Source of the DNA: Candidatus Wallbacteria bacterium
GTDB lineage: Bacteria > Muiribacteriota > JAQTZZ01
Direction of reading: 5' to 3'
Length of the DNA stretch: 37,692 nt
Assembly (NCBI GenBank): GCA_028687545.1
Contig: JAQTZZ010000036.1
Span: 1 to 37,692 of the forward strand
Part shown: positions 26,801 through 33,541 of the stretch, in pieces
How positions within the stretch are numbered: the first letter of the stretch is position 1
Layout: each line of letters starts with the position of its first letter
Made by a program: the position numbers and the translations under genes
Notes under the pieces: generated by a model
Seen by the model: only the letters and a program-made list of their open reading frames with translations
The model's database searches: none
Told to the model about the DNA's origin: nothing

Positions 26801-26835
26801 AAAGCCAGCAAACACAAAATCGAGAGGTTCTTCAT
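20887..26835 (-). CDS. Bacterial alpha-2-macroglobulin family protein with thioester motif
   Basis: This encodes 1982 residues, longer than E. coli YfhM (~1650). AGGAGG precedes ATG 26835 and a type I signal peptide (LLAFVLFNFKLLNAG) follows; there is no lipobox, unlike many bacterial relatives. Residues ~25-370 are mostly helical and family-specific. MG-type domains follow, including FTDRSLYRPGQSIYFKGIVF (MG2 region). A low-complexity Ala/Pro/Ser/Lys/Glu stretch (~1145-1215) may serve as bait or linker, and next comes the conserved region ETAFFFPQL...LTSWKFMAMAH. The thioester motif is C-S-E-Q with Cys at 1448 (FPYECSEQVF), followed by the helical thioester domain (LSDGGWPWFPGGRPDAY). These proteins trap proteases that enter the periplasm. 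The usual partner, PBP1C, is encoded at the right end of this window on the other strand. Confidence 0.95.
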   Translation of the reverse strand: MKNLSILCLLAFVLFNFKLLNAGSLWDEVEKAKKDGLPKSAITVLLQIEKQALEKGDRVEALRAITTRIVLESNIEGNHPEEKITRIEAEITKAPQGVKQLLELIQARWFWQYYSRNRWRFLQRSATASLDEVDFTTWDLPKLFNKIDAVYTDVLSQKEYLKTVKTEDFSKFLDKGNMDPALRPTLYDFAAAEALMFYEADDQSIAQPEDAFVLEGTSDAFADLDKFLKFDPQTTDVNSPLLKALKLYQELLAYNQSGNIPGLVDNDIKRLLFIKNKGSGQDLDKTLMERLTVIATEYKDQAPASTALYQIAELLFSEGDYVKAYATAVSGRDLHHDSPGAANCSALISRITAKELDIESEKIVPPGTSSLKIEYRNCDHIYFRVVADDWAQVLEERWAELENYAYDRTEKLLKKKPLLEWECKLEPTPDYKKKMVIKEIPALSEGYYRVIASYNPEFIQSGNIVKFASLWVSKMGLITRPRKELLEGMVTDNLSGTPLKSASVTVYQRDRNGLYKKWKETETSVDGIFSTAPGDRGELLILVKNGKDELVSGPYYCGYLGDKPVYESVLFFTDRSLYRPGQSIYFKGIVFSIDQKNDEYKTIPERQVAVVFRDANYQEIERRTFKSNQFGSFTGTFTAPSGRLTGAMSISADSPPGTAMVRVEEYKRPKFYLEMSPPEKAGKLGEQVTLKGKALAYTGAPIDSAAVKFKVTRQAQMPSWWYWWGFDLPQSGAQEIVHGKLKTGTDGTFSVTFLAKPDPLILEKDNPTFIYTVSADCTDSAGETRSASLSVRLGFAALELTLSATEWLEEDNQFDLNLNAASLDGVSADCEGKLTVYKLLEPEKPVKAQLFKWSYWYRELNEPNKSDYRLWERGESVRESGFSKEKDKAFSTKFALPAGAYTIVATGTDPFGKKIETALPILVFAAGAKKFPVKVPSFDCVRSENLQVGDTLEFVWGTGYDKGQAYLEIEQDGKILQKFWTDASETQRRLTMGIDEKLRGGFTVHATFVQENRAYLVSRQINVPWDNKDLSLKFSTFRSVLKPGQEDEWSVEIKGPGAEAAAAEMVATLYDESLDAFYPHFFQDFKNYFRLHQSSLFPVFTNQQVAFYNFYNEWNTYVSGFTPEYWRFSNELTEDYFGYEMMRGSVKMKGMARKEDSGGRLEEKEIASDSMLAAQAPAPSSAAPGEAQKKEGTASDKGAVNGPESPKPDLSKVSARKNLNETAFFFPQLTTDKDGAVSIKFQMPEALTSWKFMAMAHTTDLKSGQLNGKTVTRKELMVQPNAPRFMREGDILEFTAKVTNMTADTAEGVVKLSLANAESLASMDTDFGNIESEKKFSIPGNQSLGFSWKIKVPNYIGALQYKVVGATDKFSDGEEGILPVLSRRIEVRESIPLWIRDAGSRKFQFKKIAESATSETLVNLDYTVQMASNPSWYAVQALPYLMEFPYECSEQVFNRLYANALAAYIANSDPKIKRIFDQWKGTKTLTSNLEKNQDLKNVLLQETPWVCEAKNETQAKEKIAVLFDDNCTRASLQSAMSKLVNMQLSDGGWPWFPGGRPDAYITMYIVTGFGRLEHLGVKVDTACAVKALDFIDHWLVRTYEEIKRYGHLEENHLSSTIAMYLYGRSFFLKDKEIPGFAKEAFDYFMGQSRKYWLQLDSRMSQGQLALALNRFGEKETPQKIVNSIRERSKSDEELGMYWRETELSWWWYRAPIETQAIMIELFDEVAKDDKSMEDCKVWLLKQKQTQDWKTTKATADAIYALLLRGTNLLASDKIVTVKLGGEPVVPVSVEAGTGFYEKRYSGSEVKSNFGDIEVVKEDKGIAWGGCHWHYLEDMTKVTPHETNLKLHKAVFVERDTKSGKVIEPFKDGDKLEVGDRLKIRIELRTDRDMEYVHLRDMRGSGTEPENVLSQYKYQDGLAYYEATRDTATDFFIDYLPKGTYVFEYSLRVQLKGEYQTGIANIQCMYAPEFSSHSESFMLKVGE

Positions 26836-26859
26836 TTAATCCTCCTGAATTTATCTTCA

Positions 26860-26895
26860 ACTTACTGACGTACAAACTTACTAACATACAAACCT
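26860..26895. repeat. Octamer repeat array (GTTRGTAN), single arm
   Basis: On the minus strand the units read GTTTGTAT, GTTAGTAA, GTTTGTAC, GTCAGTAA. It lies 25 nt upstream of the alpha-2-macroglobulin start codon and would be in the leader or promoter. The rest of the 26836-27074 gap shows no gene. Confidence 0.65.
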
Positions 26896-27074
26896 CAAGG
26901 GTCTATTAGGGATGGCACTTTCAGTGCGCATCAGCAAATCATACTAGCTCATCCAGCTCCATATAAGATTCCAGCTTGGAACTTATGTTTTAATATTTTA
27001 CTCTTTTTCGAGAATTTTTTCAGCCTGAAATAAAGATTGATGAAATTCAGTCGTACTAAGGAAGAATCCGGATT

Positions 27075-27398
27075 TTACTTGAAGATCCTTTTCTGGATAT
27101 TGATATTGGTCTTGTCTTCTTCAGGATTCGAATACCAGCGGGTGGTTCTGTTTATCCATTGGTAAGGATAGCATCCAAGTTTAAACAGAAAAATGTATGG
27201 AATAACCATTAAAACGAGAAATGGTGATGGTGAACTGTATGTGTCGTCTACCGGCAGAAATTTCTTCAGATCGTATCTTTCAGACAATGATTTGCTGATC
27301 TTACCCCCTAGGATAAGGATGTCCAGCAATCCCAGAAGAGCTCCGGACACTGCAATGCCCATCAGTATCGCGAATCCCCAGATGAACAAATTTTCCAT
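27075..27398 (-). CDS. Small two-TM membrane protein, unknown
   Basis: This encodes 107 residues. An AAGGTAGAG sequence lies before ATG 27398. The first ~30 residues are a hydrophobic, glycine-bearing segment (FAILMGIAVSGALLGLLDIL), and a second TM (PFLVLMVIPYIFLFKLG) lies near residues 60-76. The ends are polar, the C-terminus basic. No family is recognised. It sits alone between the alpha-2-macroglobulin gene and the pseudopilin-domain membrane protein, all on the minus strand with gaps of 239 and 82 nt. Codon usage looks normal and there is no competing frame, so I take it as a real gene. Confidence 0.6.
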   Translation of the reverse strand: MENLFIWGFAILMGIAVSGALLGLLDILILGGKISKSLSERYDLKKFLPVDDTYSSPSPFLVLMVIPYIFLFKLGCYPYQWINRTTRWYSNPEEDKTNINIQKRIFK

Positions 27399-27480
27399 TA
27401 ATCTCTACCTTCTACCTTGGTTTATTCTACTGTATTCAATCTACTAAAAATCCGCACAATTTGCAAGTGATTCAAGTATT

Positions 27481-28929
27481 TTAATGCGGTTCTGGCGGGA
27501 TCGCTTCCATCGCGCTGCCCGGAGGAGCCGGCAGCGGCTGATACCAGTAGCCGACAGGGACTTCTTTTGTCTCATCCTGAAACGGGATCAGCTCGTCATC
27601 TCCGGAAATTCTACCGTCAGGACCATAAGAATAAAGCTGGAATATTCCGAGTCCTTTGCTGAAGATTATGAGGATCGGCCTGCCGAAATCGTCCAGACAG
27701 AAATCCGGCCAGGCGCTCGCTGCCTTATAATACGGACCGCGCCAGCACTCGGATAACGGCATTCCGTCAGACCTGGTTTTGGGTTTTTCAAGCAGATCCC
27801 ATAATTTCACCGGCATCTCTCCCACATCAGAGAGATATTCCTGGCAGGCAGTAATTCTGGCAGCCATCATGCTTTCCCGTCCCATCTTCAACCTGTTCCC
27901 GTAATCAAGACTTGCCAGCATGAAATCAATGTCATACTGTCCGATCTCCAGTCCGTAGAAACTGAATTCGAGATAATGAGTGTCATCACTGAAGATCAGC
28001 AGTTTGATCCTTGGATCCTTACCCGGATTTCCAAGTTGAAATGCCCTGCTGCTGCGATCCCTGCTTTCCACCAGAAATGATGAGCCATCTACCGGCAGGT
28101 TACTTTTGTTATCACGGAAGAGCAGACATTTTCCGCCTGCAGCGGCAAAAGATCGAACGATCTCAGCAAGATTCATGTCATAGGATAGATTCGACAGATT
28201 TGAGCGTAAAAGAGTTTCCACGAATCCTGACTCACAGGTATCGAGCAGATGCTCTACTCCAGGAATCAGCTGAGCAAGGTTTCTTGTCTCTCCCAGACGT
28301 GAGATCTGGTCTCTGATCAATGGCAGATTGCCGAAGTTGCAGGTGAGCCGGCGATCATCGAGCGTTGAGCGGATCATGAGCTGATTCTGGTTCCTGTAAT
28401 ATTCCTTAGCTGATCTCCAGGGCAGGTTAAAGCTCAGGTCTCCGCAAACAAACAAAGGAAACTCCGCCCTGTTGGCGACATTGACAGATAAGATCTTTCT
28501 GGATAGAGGTTTGTACAGTTCCGGATAGCGTTCGATAGGAGCAAATTGATGTACATTATGGATCACAGTCAGTCTGAAACCGATCACCAAAGCTGTGCCG
28601 AACAGGAACCCCAGGGCAACAGTCCAGGAAAACAACCAAGCTGTTTCTTTGGCAGTTCTTACTCTCACCTGCCAGAGGGCACCGATCTGGTCCTTGAATT
28701 TGTTGATAAAAGCCGTATATTGCGCTGCAATCAGATTCTGATAAAGGGAAAAGATAACCGCCAGAGCGAAGAAGCTCCACTTCCAGACGGCCTGGATAAA
28801 TGGTTCAGAGAGAGAAAAAATCAGCACTGCCAGAATAATGCCTGAGAGAAAGAAGCTGACACCCTGCCTCCTGTAAGCGGCTGCGGTTCTAAGAATGAAT
28901 TTTTTATCCAGATCTGTAATTTCAGGCAT
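27481..28929 (-). CDS. Membrane protein ending in a type II secretion pseudopilin-like (GspG) domain
   Basis: This encodes 482 residues. A cytosolic N-terminus is followed by three hydrophobic segments (FFLSGIILAVLIFSL; WSFFALAVIFSLYQN; AWLFSWTVALGFLFGTALVI). Residues ~125-370 are an unrecognised soluble region, probably periplasmic. The last ~110 residues resemble the C-terminal half of GspG-type major pseudopilins: helix MMAARITACQEYLSDVGEMP, then WRGPYYKA, LDDFGRPILII and the loop SYGPDGRISGDDELIPF, which matches the acidic calcium-loop style of GspG. It has no prepilin peptidase site, so it is not itself a pseudopilin. This domain on a multi-TM protein is unusual. The start at 28929 has only a weak ribosome site. 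No other secretion genes are in the window. Confidence 0.7.
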   Translation of the reverse strand: MPEITDLDKKFILRTAAAYRRQGVSFFLSGIILAVLIFSLSEPFIQAVWKWSFFALAVIFSLYQNLIAAQYTAFINKFKDQIGALWQVRVRTAKETAWLFSWTVALGFLFGTALVIGFRLTVIHNVHQFAPIERYPELYKPLSRKILSVNVANRAEFPLFVCGDLSFNLPWRSAKEYYRNQNQLMIRSTLDDRRLTCNFGNLPLIRDQISRLGETRNLAQLIPGVEHLLDTCESGFVETLLRSNLSNLSYDMNLAEIVRSFAAAGGKCLLFRDNKSNLPVDGSSFLVESRDRSSRAFQLGNPGKDPRIKLLIFSDDTHYLEFSFYGLEIGQYDIDFMLASLDYGNRLKMGRESMMAARITACQEYLSDVGEMPVKLWDLLEKPKTRSDGMPLSECWRGPYYKAASAWPDFCLDDFGRPILIIFSKGLGIFQLYSYGPDGRISGDDELIPFQDETKEVPVGYWYQPLPAPPGSAMEAIPPEPH

Positions 28930-28952
28930 GGGTATCTATCCGTTTAATTTCC

Positions 28953-28979
28953 AGGGGCGCAGCATGCTGCGCCCCTTAC
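28953..28979 (-). repeat. GTAA-headed perfect 24-nt palindrome
   Basis: AGGGGCGCAGCATGCTGCGC plus CCCT (28953-28976) is a perfect palindrome. On the minus strand it is preceded by GTA (GTAAGGGGC), resembling the GTAGGGGC heads of the REP-like repeats. Confidence 0.7.
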
Positions 28980-29003
28980 AAATCACCTGGCTAACTATCC
29001 TTT

Positions 29004-29031
29004 GTATGGACGAACGGCTGTTCGCCCCTAT
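29004..29031 (-). repeat. GTAG-type hairpin variant overlapping a stop codon
   Basis: On the minus strand it reads TAGGGGCGAACAGCCGTTCG plus TCC, a hairpin with one mismatched pair. The TAG at its head is the stop codon of the transglutaminase-like gene ending at 29028. Confidence 0.65.
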
Positions 29032-31088
29032 TGCTTCTCGATCACTATATATTCCTGGCCCAGTTTGGCCCGCTTTTCCATCAGACTCTTGTAATCCTTG
29101 TAATCTTTGACATCAAGCAGTTCGCCGTTTTTAACCATCTCGTCAGAGAAAACAATCACCCCGCCCTTCTCTGTGAAGGACGCCTTGTAAGCCACAGGCC
29201 CGGCTTTGGCATTGATCGGTTCGGGCATGTAATAGATTTTATAGCCTTCAGGGAGCTTGATTTCGAATTCCTGGGCATCTCTCTCGCAGGAGTTCCAGTA
29301 AAAGGGATATTCCCGATCAGTTTTGCCCACTGAGCTCGCGCTGTAGTCAAGTCCGGGCAGGCGGAAAACCATGAATTTTCCGGCATGCAGAGCATAGTTC
29401 CCTATCTGGTACTCGCAACTGAAAGCGGGCTTTCTGGAAAGTTCCTGGAGATTTTCGTACTTGTAGTTTTTCACCCTGGCATTGGGATGGATGCCGCTCA
29501 CCTGTCTCTCCACTTCCTTGTCCAGTTCTGCCTTGTTCATGGCTTTTTTGCTCCTGATATCCATTGCTCTGGCACCGAAAAATTCACATGATTCGCTCGC
29601 GCTGAGCGCATAGTCGCCGGACAGGCTGATCTTCACTCGATCCGCATAGCCCTCAGCTTCTGGCTTGAGCAGAGGTGTTTTTCCGAATTTTCCTGTATTG
29701 ACATCGAATACATCCGAATCCTGGTATGAGTCATAAAGCTCATCGAATGCCATCGAATCGCTGAGCGGTGCCACATACTTGTCTTCTTTTTTAAGATACA
29801 CGCAGTTGAAATCGAACTGACCGATGTTCCCGAGCTTTCCGTTGATCTTTCCATCAACCTTGCTGATACCGTAGCAGAAATCGCAGTCTATACCGGCACG
29901 TTTCAGCATCGCGTAATAGATAAATGCCATGTCCAGCCTGTTGGCGAATCGATTCTGGAAGATTTCAGAAACCGGCTTCGGCAGATAGGAATAATGCTGC
30001 ATTGAAACAGGCTGCTGTGGGATTTCCCGTACCACATAATCGAAAATCGCAACAGCTTTTTCCTTGTCATCTTTCAGTTTTCCGCAGATTTCATCCACTT
30101 TTTTTCCGACTTCATCTGATTTCCCGAGATTTTCCTCGAGTCTTGCTTGGATTTCTTTAGCCAGTTTATCGAAGCCATAGTCGATCCCGTAGGTCACATA
30201 AGGAAAGACCATTTTATAAGGAGGCATCTCATCCTCTGAGATATAACCGGGAAGGTTATCAGCGGAAAATGTATATGTTTCCTTGTCCGCTGAGATTTCT
30301 TTTTTCAGTTTCACTTTGTTCTCTTGGTTGTTTCCGATCTCAAACACGAAATTGGAACCCTTGGGAACTTCCACTACCAGCCTGCAGATTTTTTTGGGGT
30401 CCTGTTCTCTGAAATAGAATTCACCAAAAAACGGGTGCAGGATGTCTGTCTTCAAGGTCTTTTTCGTGAAACCATACTCGATCACCGAACCGATCGCAGC
30501 TCTAGGAACCGCGAATTTGACGCAATGCGTCTTTTCATAAGCCTTCAGCTGATAAAAAACGGATTCGTCCTGGATCGATTCTTCATTCAGGTAGAACAGG
30601 TCCTTATCCAGAATCGTGCGGGCAAAATCAATATTCTGGGTCTCCTCTCCCTTTTTGTAATAAAACCTTACATTGGAAAGGTCGCGGGAACGCTCTTTGA
30701 GAATCTTGGCTGCAATATGGTCGCGTTCAGTCGCAGACCCGTCTTTTGATAATGACACTCTGGCTTCGTCGATCAGGTTGATATGTCCGGCGTCCGGATA
30801 TTTTGCTTCGCTCAAGTCTTCCTTTAAAAGATCCCTGAGTTCCTTACTCTTGATTTCAGCCGGAGTGTTCTCCCCTTCCAGCTTCTTGAAGCCGAGAAAA
30901 GAAACTTTCAGCAGGTCTTTTTTGGCGAAGTCGTGATCTTTGCCTTTTAAGTCACTGATTTTTACGGACTCTTTTCCGATCGCGGTTATTTTTCCATAAA
31001 TCTCGTCCCCATTGTTTAAGGTAACCGTATCAGACCAAAGCTGGAGAGTGAACATCAGAATGATTAAAAAAGCTGCTTTCATCATCAT
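29028..31088 (-). CDS. DUF3857/transglutaminase-like exported protein, catalytic residues lost
   Basis: This encodes 686 residues. The frame is open from 31202, but ATG 31088 has AGGAGG six nt upstream and starts a signal peptide (MMMKAAFLIILMFTLQLWSD). A short exported N-terminal region (TVTLNNGDEIYGKITAIG) resembles SH3-like metal-free repeats found before DUF3857. DUF3857 (~80-290) and a transglutaminase-core region (~330-480) align with the upstream paralogue. However, the catalytic Cys block reads FANRLDMAFIYYAMLKRAGI (Cys to Arg), the His block reads GQFDFNCVYL (His to Phe), and the Asp block reads YVAPLSDS. It is therefore probably a non-catalytic partner. The 4-nt ATGA overlap with the upstream active paralogue implies coupled translation and perhaps a heteromer. 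The stop codon lies in a hairpin repeat. Confidence 0.85.
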   Translation of the reverse strand: MMMKAAFLIILMFTLQLWSDTVTLNNGDEIYGKITAIGKESVKISDLKGKDHDFAKKDLLKVSFLGFKKLEGENTPAEIKSKELRDLLKEDLSEAKYPDAGHINLIDEARVSLSKDGSATERDHIAAKILKERSRDLSNVRFYYKKGEETQNIDFARTILDKDLFYLNEESIQDESVFYQLKAYEKTHCVKFAVPRAAIGSVIEYGFTKKTLKTDILHPFFGEFYFREQDPKKICRLVVEVPKGSNFVFEIGNNQENKVKLKKEISADKETYTFSADNLPGYISEDEMPPYKMVFPYVTYGIDYGFDKLAKEIQARLEENLGKSDEVGKKVDEICGKLKDDKEKAVAIFDYVVREIPQQPVSMQHYSYLPKPVSEIFQNRFANRLDMAFIYYAMLKRAGIDCDFCYGISKVDGKINGKLGNIGQFDFNCVYLKKEDKYVAPLSDSMAFDELYDSYQDSDVFDVNTGKFGKTPLLKPEAEGYADRVKISLSGDYALSASESCEFFGARAMDIRSKKAMNKAELDKEVERQVSGIHPNARVKNYKYENLQELSRKPAFSCEYQIGNYALHAGKFMVFRLPGLDYSASSVGKTDREYPFYWNSCERDAQEFEIKLPEGYKIYYMPEPINAKAGPVAYKASFTEKGGVIVFSDEMVKNGELLDVKDYKDYKSLMEKRAKLGQEYIVIEKQ

Positions 31089-33169
31089 GATTTGCCTCCT
31101 TTCTGACTGAGCTTGAGGAAAATCTTTTCTTTCGTATATTCCTCGATCTGCTTGTGGAGCTTCCGGTATTCCGTATATTCGCCGACCCTTACATAGCGGC
31201 ACTGGCGCTTGTAGCAGTCCTTGAAAATGATCTTGCCTTCCTTATTTCTGGAATACTCTGCGTCATAGGTGAAGTATTTGTGTGTGATATGCATGGGTTT
31301 CGGCAGTTCCAGCACTTCCATGTTCGCCGGGACGTTGATGATGAAGGTGTTTTCCTTCATGAACGGATAGCCGTACTCCAGATCGTACTTGCGCTGTTCC
31401 AGGCTCAGTTCCGGGAACTTCATGCTATAACCAGGCAGTGTGAAAATCACCAGGTCTGAGGCGAAGGTCGGGAAATGAGTTATTTCATACTCCTGCTCGA
31501 TCGAAAAAGCTTTGGTGATATCAAGCAGGTTGTTGAGTTTGTATTTGATCAGTGTGGAATTGGGCGAGATCTCGTTGACCATTTCCTGGAAGCGCTGCTC
31601 GACTTCGGATTCTTTGACTGTTTTCCAGTAACCCCTGAGCCAGGTCTCGTAATCGCCGTTATAGCGGGTCCACCAGGAAACCCTGCAGTCTCCATTTTCT
31701 TTCAGATTCACGATTGTGGTATAGCTCGCACGAGTTGAGGCCGGGTTCTCCTGAGGAATGAACTGCAGTTCGCGGTCCAGAGGATTTATGCAGTACACAC
31801 CCTGGTCGAATGTCCCAAAGGAGGGGTAACGGGAATTGTAGCCAGTGGAGTCCAGAATCATGCGCTTGCCATTCAGGTACACGCAGGTGATGGCATGCTG
31901 CACATAGATTCTTGGCAGGCTGGGATCAATGTCGTCGCCGTCAGTCACGTTGAGCAGAACCGGTGTAGACTTGACTCCGACTGCGTTCAGCATGCCTGAA
32001 AAAAGTACAGCCTTGTCCACGCAGCAGCCGAATTTGCGCTCGAACGTGGTATCGCACTTGTAGCTGCCGAAGATCGAGGAAAGGTCGCCCTTGATGATGA
32101 TGTAGCGGATGTTCTGCTGTATCCAGTGGTAAATGGCGGCAATTCTGTCTTCATCCGTCTTGCAGTCCTTGGTGAGGTCACGGGTGAAGGCGATCAGTTT
32201 TTCAGATGGTATGCAGTTTTCTTTGTAATAAGCCTGGATCCAGTCATAGATCACGCCCCAGTCCTTGAAGATCGTGCCGTAGATGTGGGCGACTGCGTCT
32301 GATGTAGCCGGCATGGAAGGTTCCTCTACGATCAGCGGAGGGTCGTTCACCTGCCAGGTATAGATCTTTTTTCCATCCCTGGTTTCAATCTGAGGGTCAT
32401 TCTTGCCGTCAGGGAAGTTCTTTGAAAGATAATAGAATTCCATCTTCTCAGGGATCACTACTCTGCAGCGGGAGAGCTGGACAGGATCTACGCCCTGGAA
32501 CGTGAACTGGGGAAAAAAGAATTCTTTCTTGGCAGGTTTAAAGGTGGTTTCCTTGTATGTATATTCGATCAGATCCCCGACCTCCACCTGTGCCAATTTG
32601 AAAATGAAGGTCGTTCCTGTGGTGAATGTATCCCCGCCGGAACTGGGTTTGCTGATCACCACATTTTTCGGGTCAAACGGGATCACTGTACCGTCTTTTT
32701 TGATGGTACGGGCTGAAATCAGTTCAACCTTGTCACGGCCATCCACAAAGTAGGTGCCCCCAGTGGCATATCCTTTATGGGTTTCTTTCATGATCAGGCC
32801 CAGGGCGTGGTATGTATTTGAATTTGTGCCGTCCTCATTGTATTCGAACAGCCCGTCGTCGATCAGGGTGATATAGCCTGCGTCAGGATACTTGGCCGCG
32901 AATTTGTAAGCGTCTTCCACCATTTTCCTGGTTTCTTCGGAAGACTGCACCACTTCAGCCGTGCCTGCTGCTTCCTTGGCGACAGTGCTGAAGTAAAGCT
33001 CCTTCACCTGGTTCAGATCCAGGTCAGTTCCGGTATCAGGATGAATCTTTCCTTTCTCCAGAGTGTAAGTCGCAGATTCAAGCTCTTCGCCGGTCTTGAG
33101 AATCGCTTTCTCCCCGGCCGAAAGAACCGTCAGACTGAACAGAACGAGAAAAATAATTGTCAGCCGCAC
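31085..33169 (-). CDS. DUF3857/transglutaminase-like exported protein, triad intact
   Basis: This encodes 694 residues from a GTG at 33169. AGGAGG lies six nt before it and the signal peptide (RLTIIFLVLFSLTVLSAG) starts there; the ATG at 33235 would add an implausible 22-residue polar leader. DUF3857 (~95-300) contains SARTIKKDGTVIPFDPKNV and QVEVGDLIEYTYKET. The transglutaminase/papain-like core keeps Cys383 (FGCCVDKAVLFSGMLNAVGV), His425 (YVQHAITCVYL) and Asp440 (MILDST). Such periplasmic proteins are proposed to act as peptidases or crosslinkers; the substrate is unknown. It is followed with a 4-nt overlap by a paralogue lacking the triad. C-terminal residues ~530-690 are beta-rich and end in basic YTKEKIFLKLSQ. 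Confidence 0.9.
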   Translation of the reverse strand: MRLTIIFLVLFSLTVLSAGEKAILKTGEELESATYTLEKGKIHPDTGTDLDLNQVKELYFSTVAKEAAGTAEVVQSSEETRKMVEDAYKFAAKYPDAGYITLIDDGLFEYNEDGTNSNTYHALGLIMKETHKGYATGGTYFVDGRDKVELISARTIKKDGTVIPFDPKNVVISKPSSGGDTFTTGTTFIFKLAQVEVGDLIEYTYKETTFKPAKKEFFFPQFTFQGVDPVQLSRCRVVIPEKMEFYYLSKNFPDGKNDPQIETRDGKKIYTWQVNDPPLIVEEPSMPATSDAVAHIYGTIFKDWGVIYDWIQAYYKENCIPSEKLIAFTRDLTKDCKTDEDRIAAIYHWIQQNIRYIIIKGDLSSIFGSYKCDTTFERKFGCCVDKAVLFSGMLNAVGVKSTPVLLNVTDGDDIDPSLPRIYVQHAITCVYLNGKRMILDSTGYNSRYPSFGTFDQGVYCINPLDRELQFIPQENPASTRASYTTIVNLKENGDCRVSWWTRYNGDYETWLRGYWKTVKESEVEQRFQEMVNEISPNSTLIKYKLNNLLDITKAFSIEQEYEITHFPTFASDLVIFTLPGYSMKFPELSLEQRKYDLEYGYPFMKENTFIINVPANMEVLELPKPMHITHKYFTYDAEYSRNKEGKIIFKDCYKRQCRYVRVGEYTEYRKLHKQIEEYTKEKIFLKLSQKGGKS

Positions 33170-33255
33170 TGAATTCCTCCTGTGGTTTGTTCTTGGGAGT
33201 AATATACTCGATTTGGTTGATAATTTCGAGCCCAAAAAATATAATTTAAAATCTG

Positions 33256-33532
33256 CTTAGAACCTATTTCATAAGTCTGCATCGCCGCGTTGCCTTGCAC
33301 CGACAAGCAGTTCGAGGCCATCCGGTCGAAGGTGATGCGGCGCATCATCAAGACCGGATAACGAAGAAATGCGCAGTCTGGTGCCGGCAACCCTCCGGGT
33401 TCGGGCTGCAAAATTCAAAAGCGTCGTTGCGGTTTGTCGAAAATGCACCACATTTCCTTCCTCAACGCGCCTAGCTTTTGAACTATGGAGCTCCGAACGC
33501 GGTTGATGCAGACTTATGAAATAGATTCTAGG
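33256..33532. mobile_element. MITE-like element with 28-nt terminal inverted repeats
   Basis: The left end 33256-33283 (CTTAGAACCTATTTCATAAG, then TCTGCATC) and the right end 33505-33532 are inverted copies differing at two positions. The 277-bp element is more G/C-rich than the flanks and carries no plausible transposase gene, so it resembles a miniature inverted-repeat element or the remnant of an IS. It occupies most of the 372-nt gene-free stretch between the DUF2807 gene and the transglutaminase operon. No clear target-site duplication was found. The left 33170-33255 part holds the GTG-start ribosome site and presumably the operon promoter. Confidence 0.75.
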
Positions 33533-33541
33533 AGAAAGCTG

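Noticed and set aside
33170-33235. ATG 33235 as the start of the transglutaminase-like protein
   Set aside because: It would put 22 polar residues before the signal peptide, and AGGAGG is placed for the GTG at 33169.
33160-33451. Short minus-strand open frames overlapping the MITE-like element
   Set aside because: They run across the inverted-repeat end and into the start of the transglutaminase gene; the sequence is low in protein-like character and has no ribosome site.
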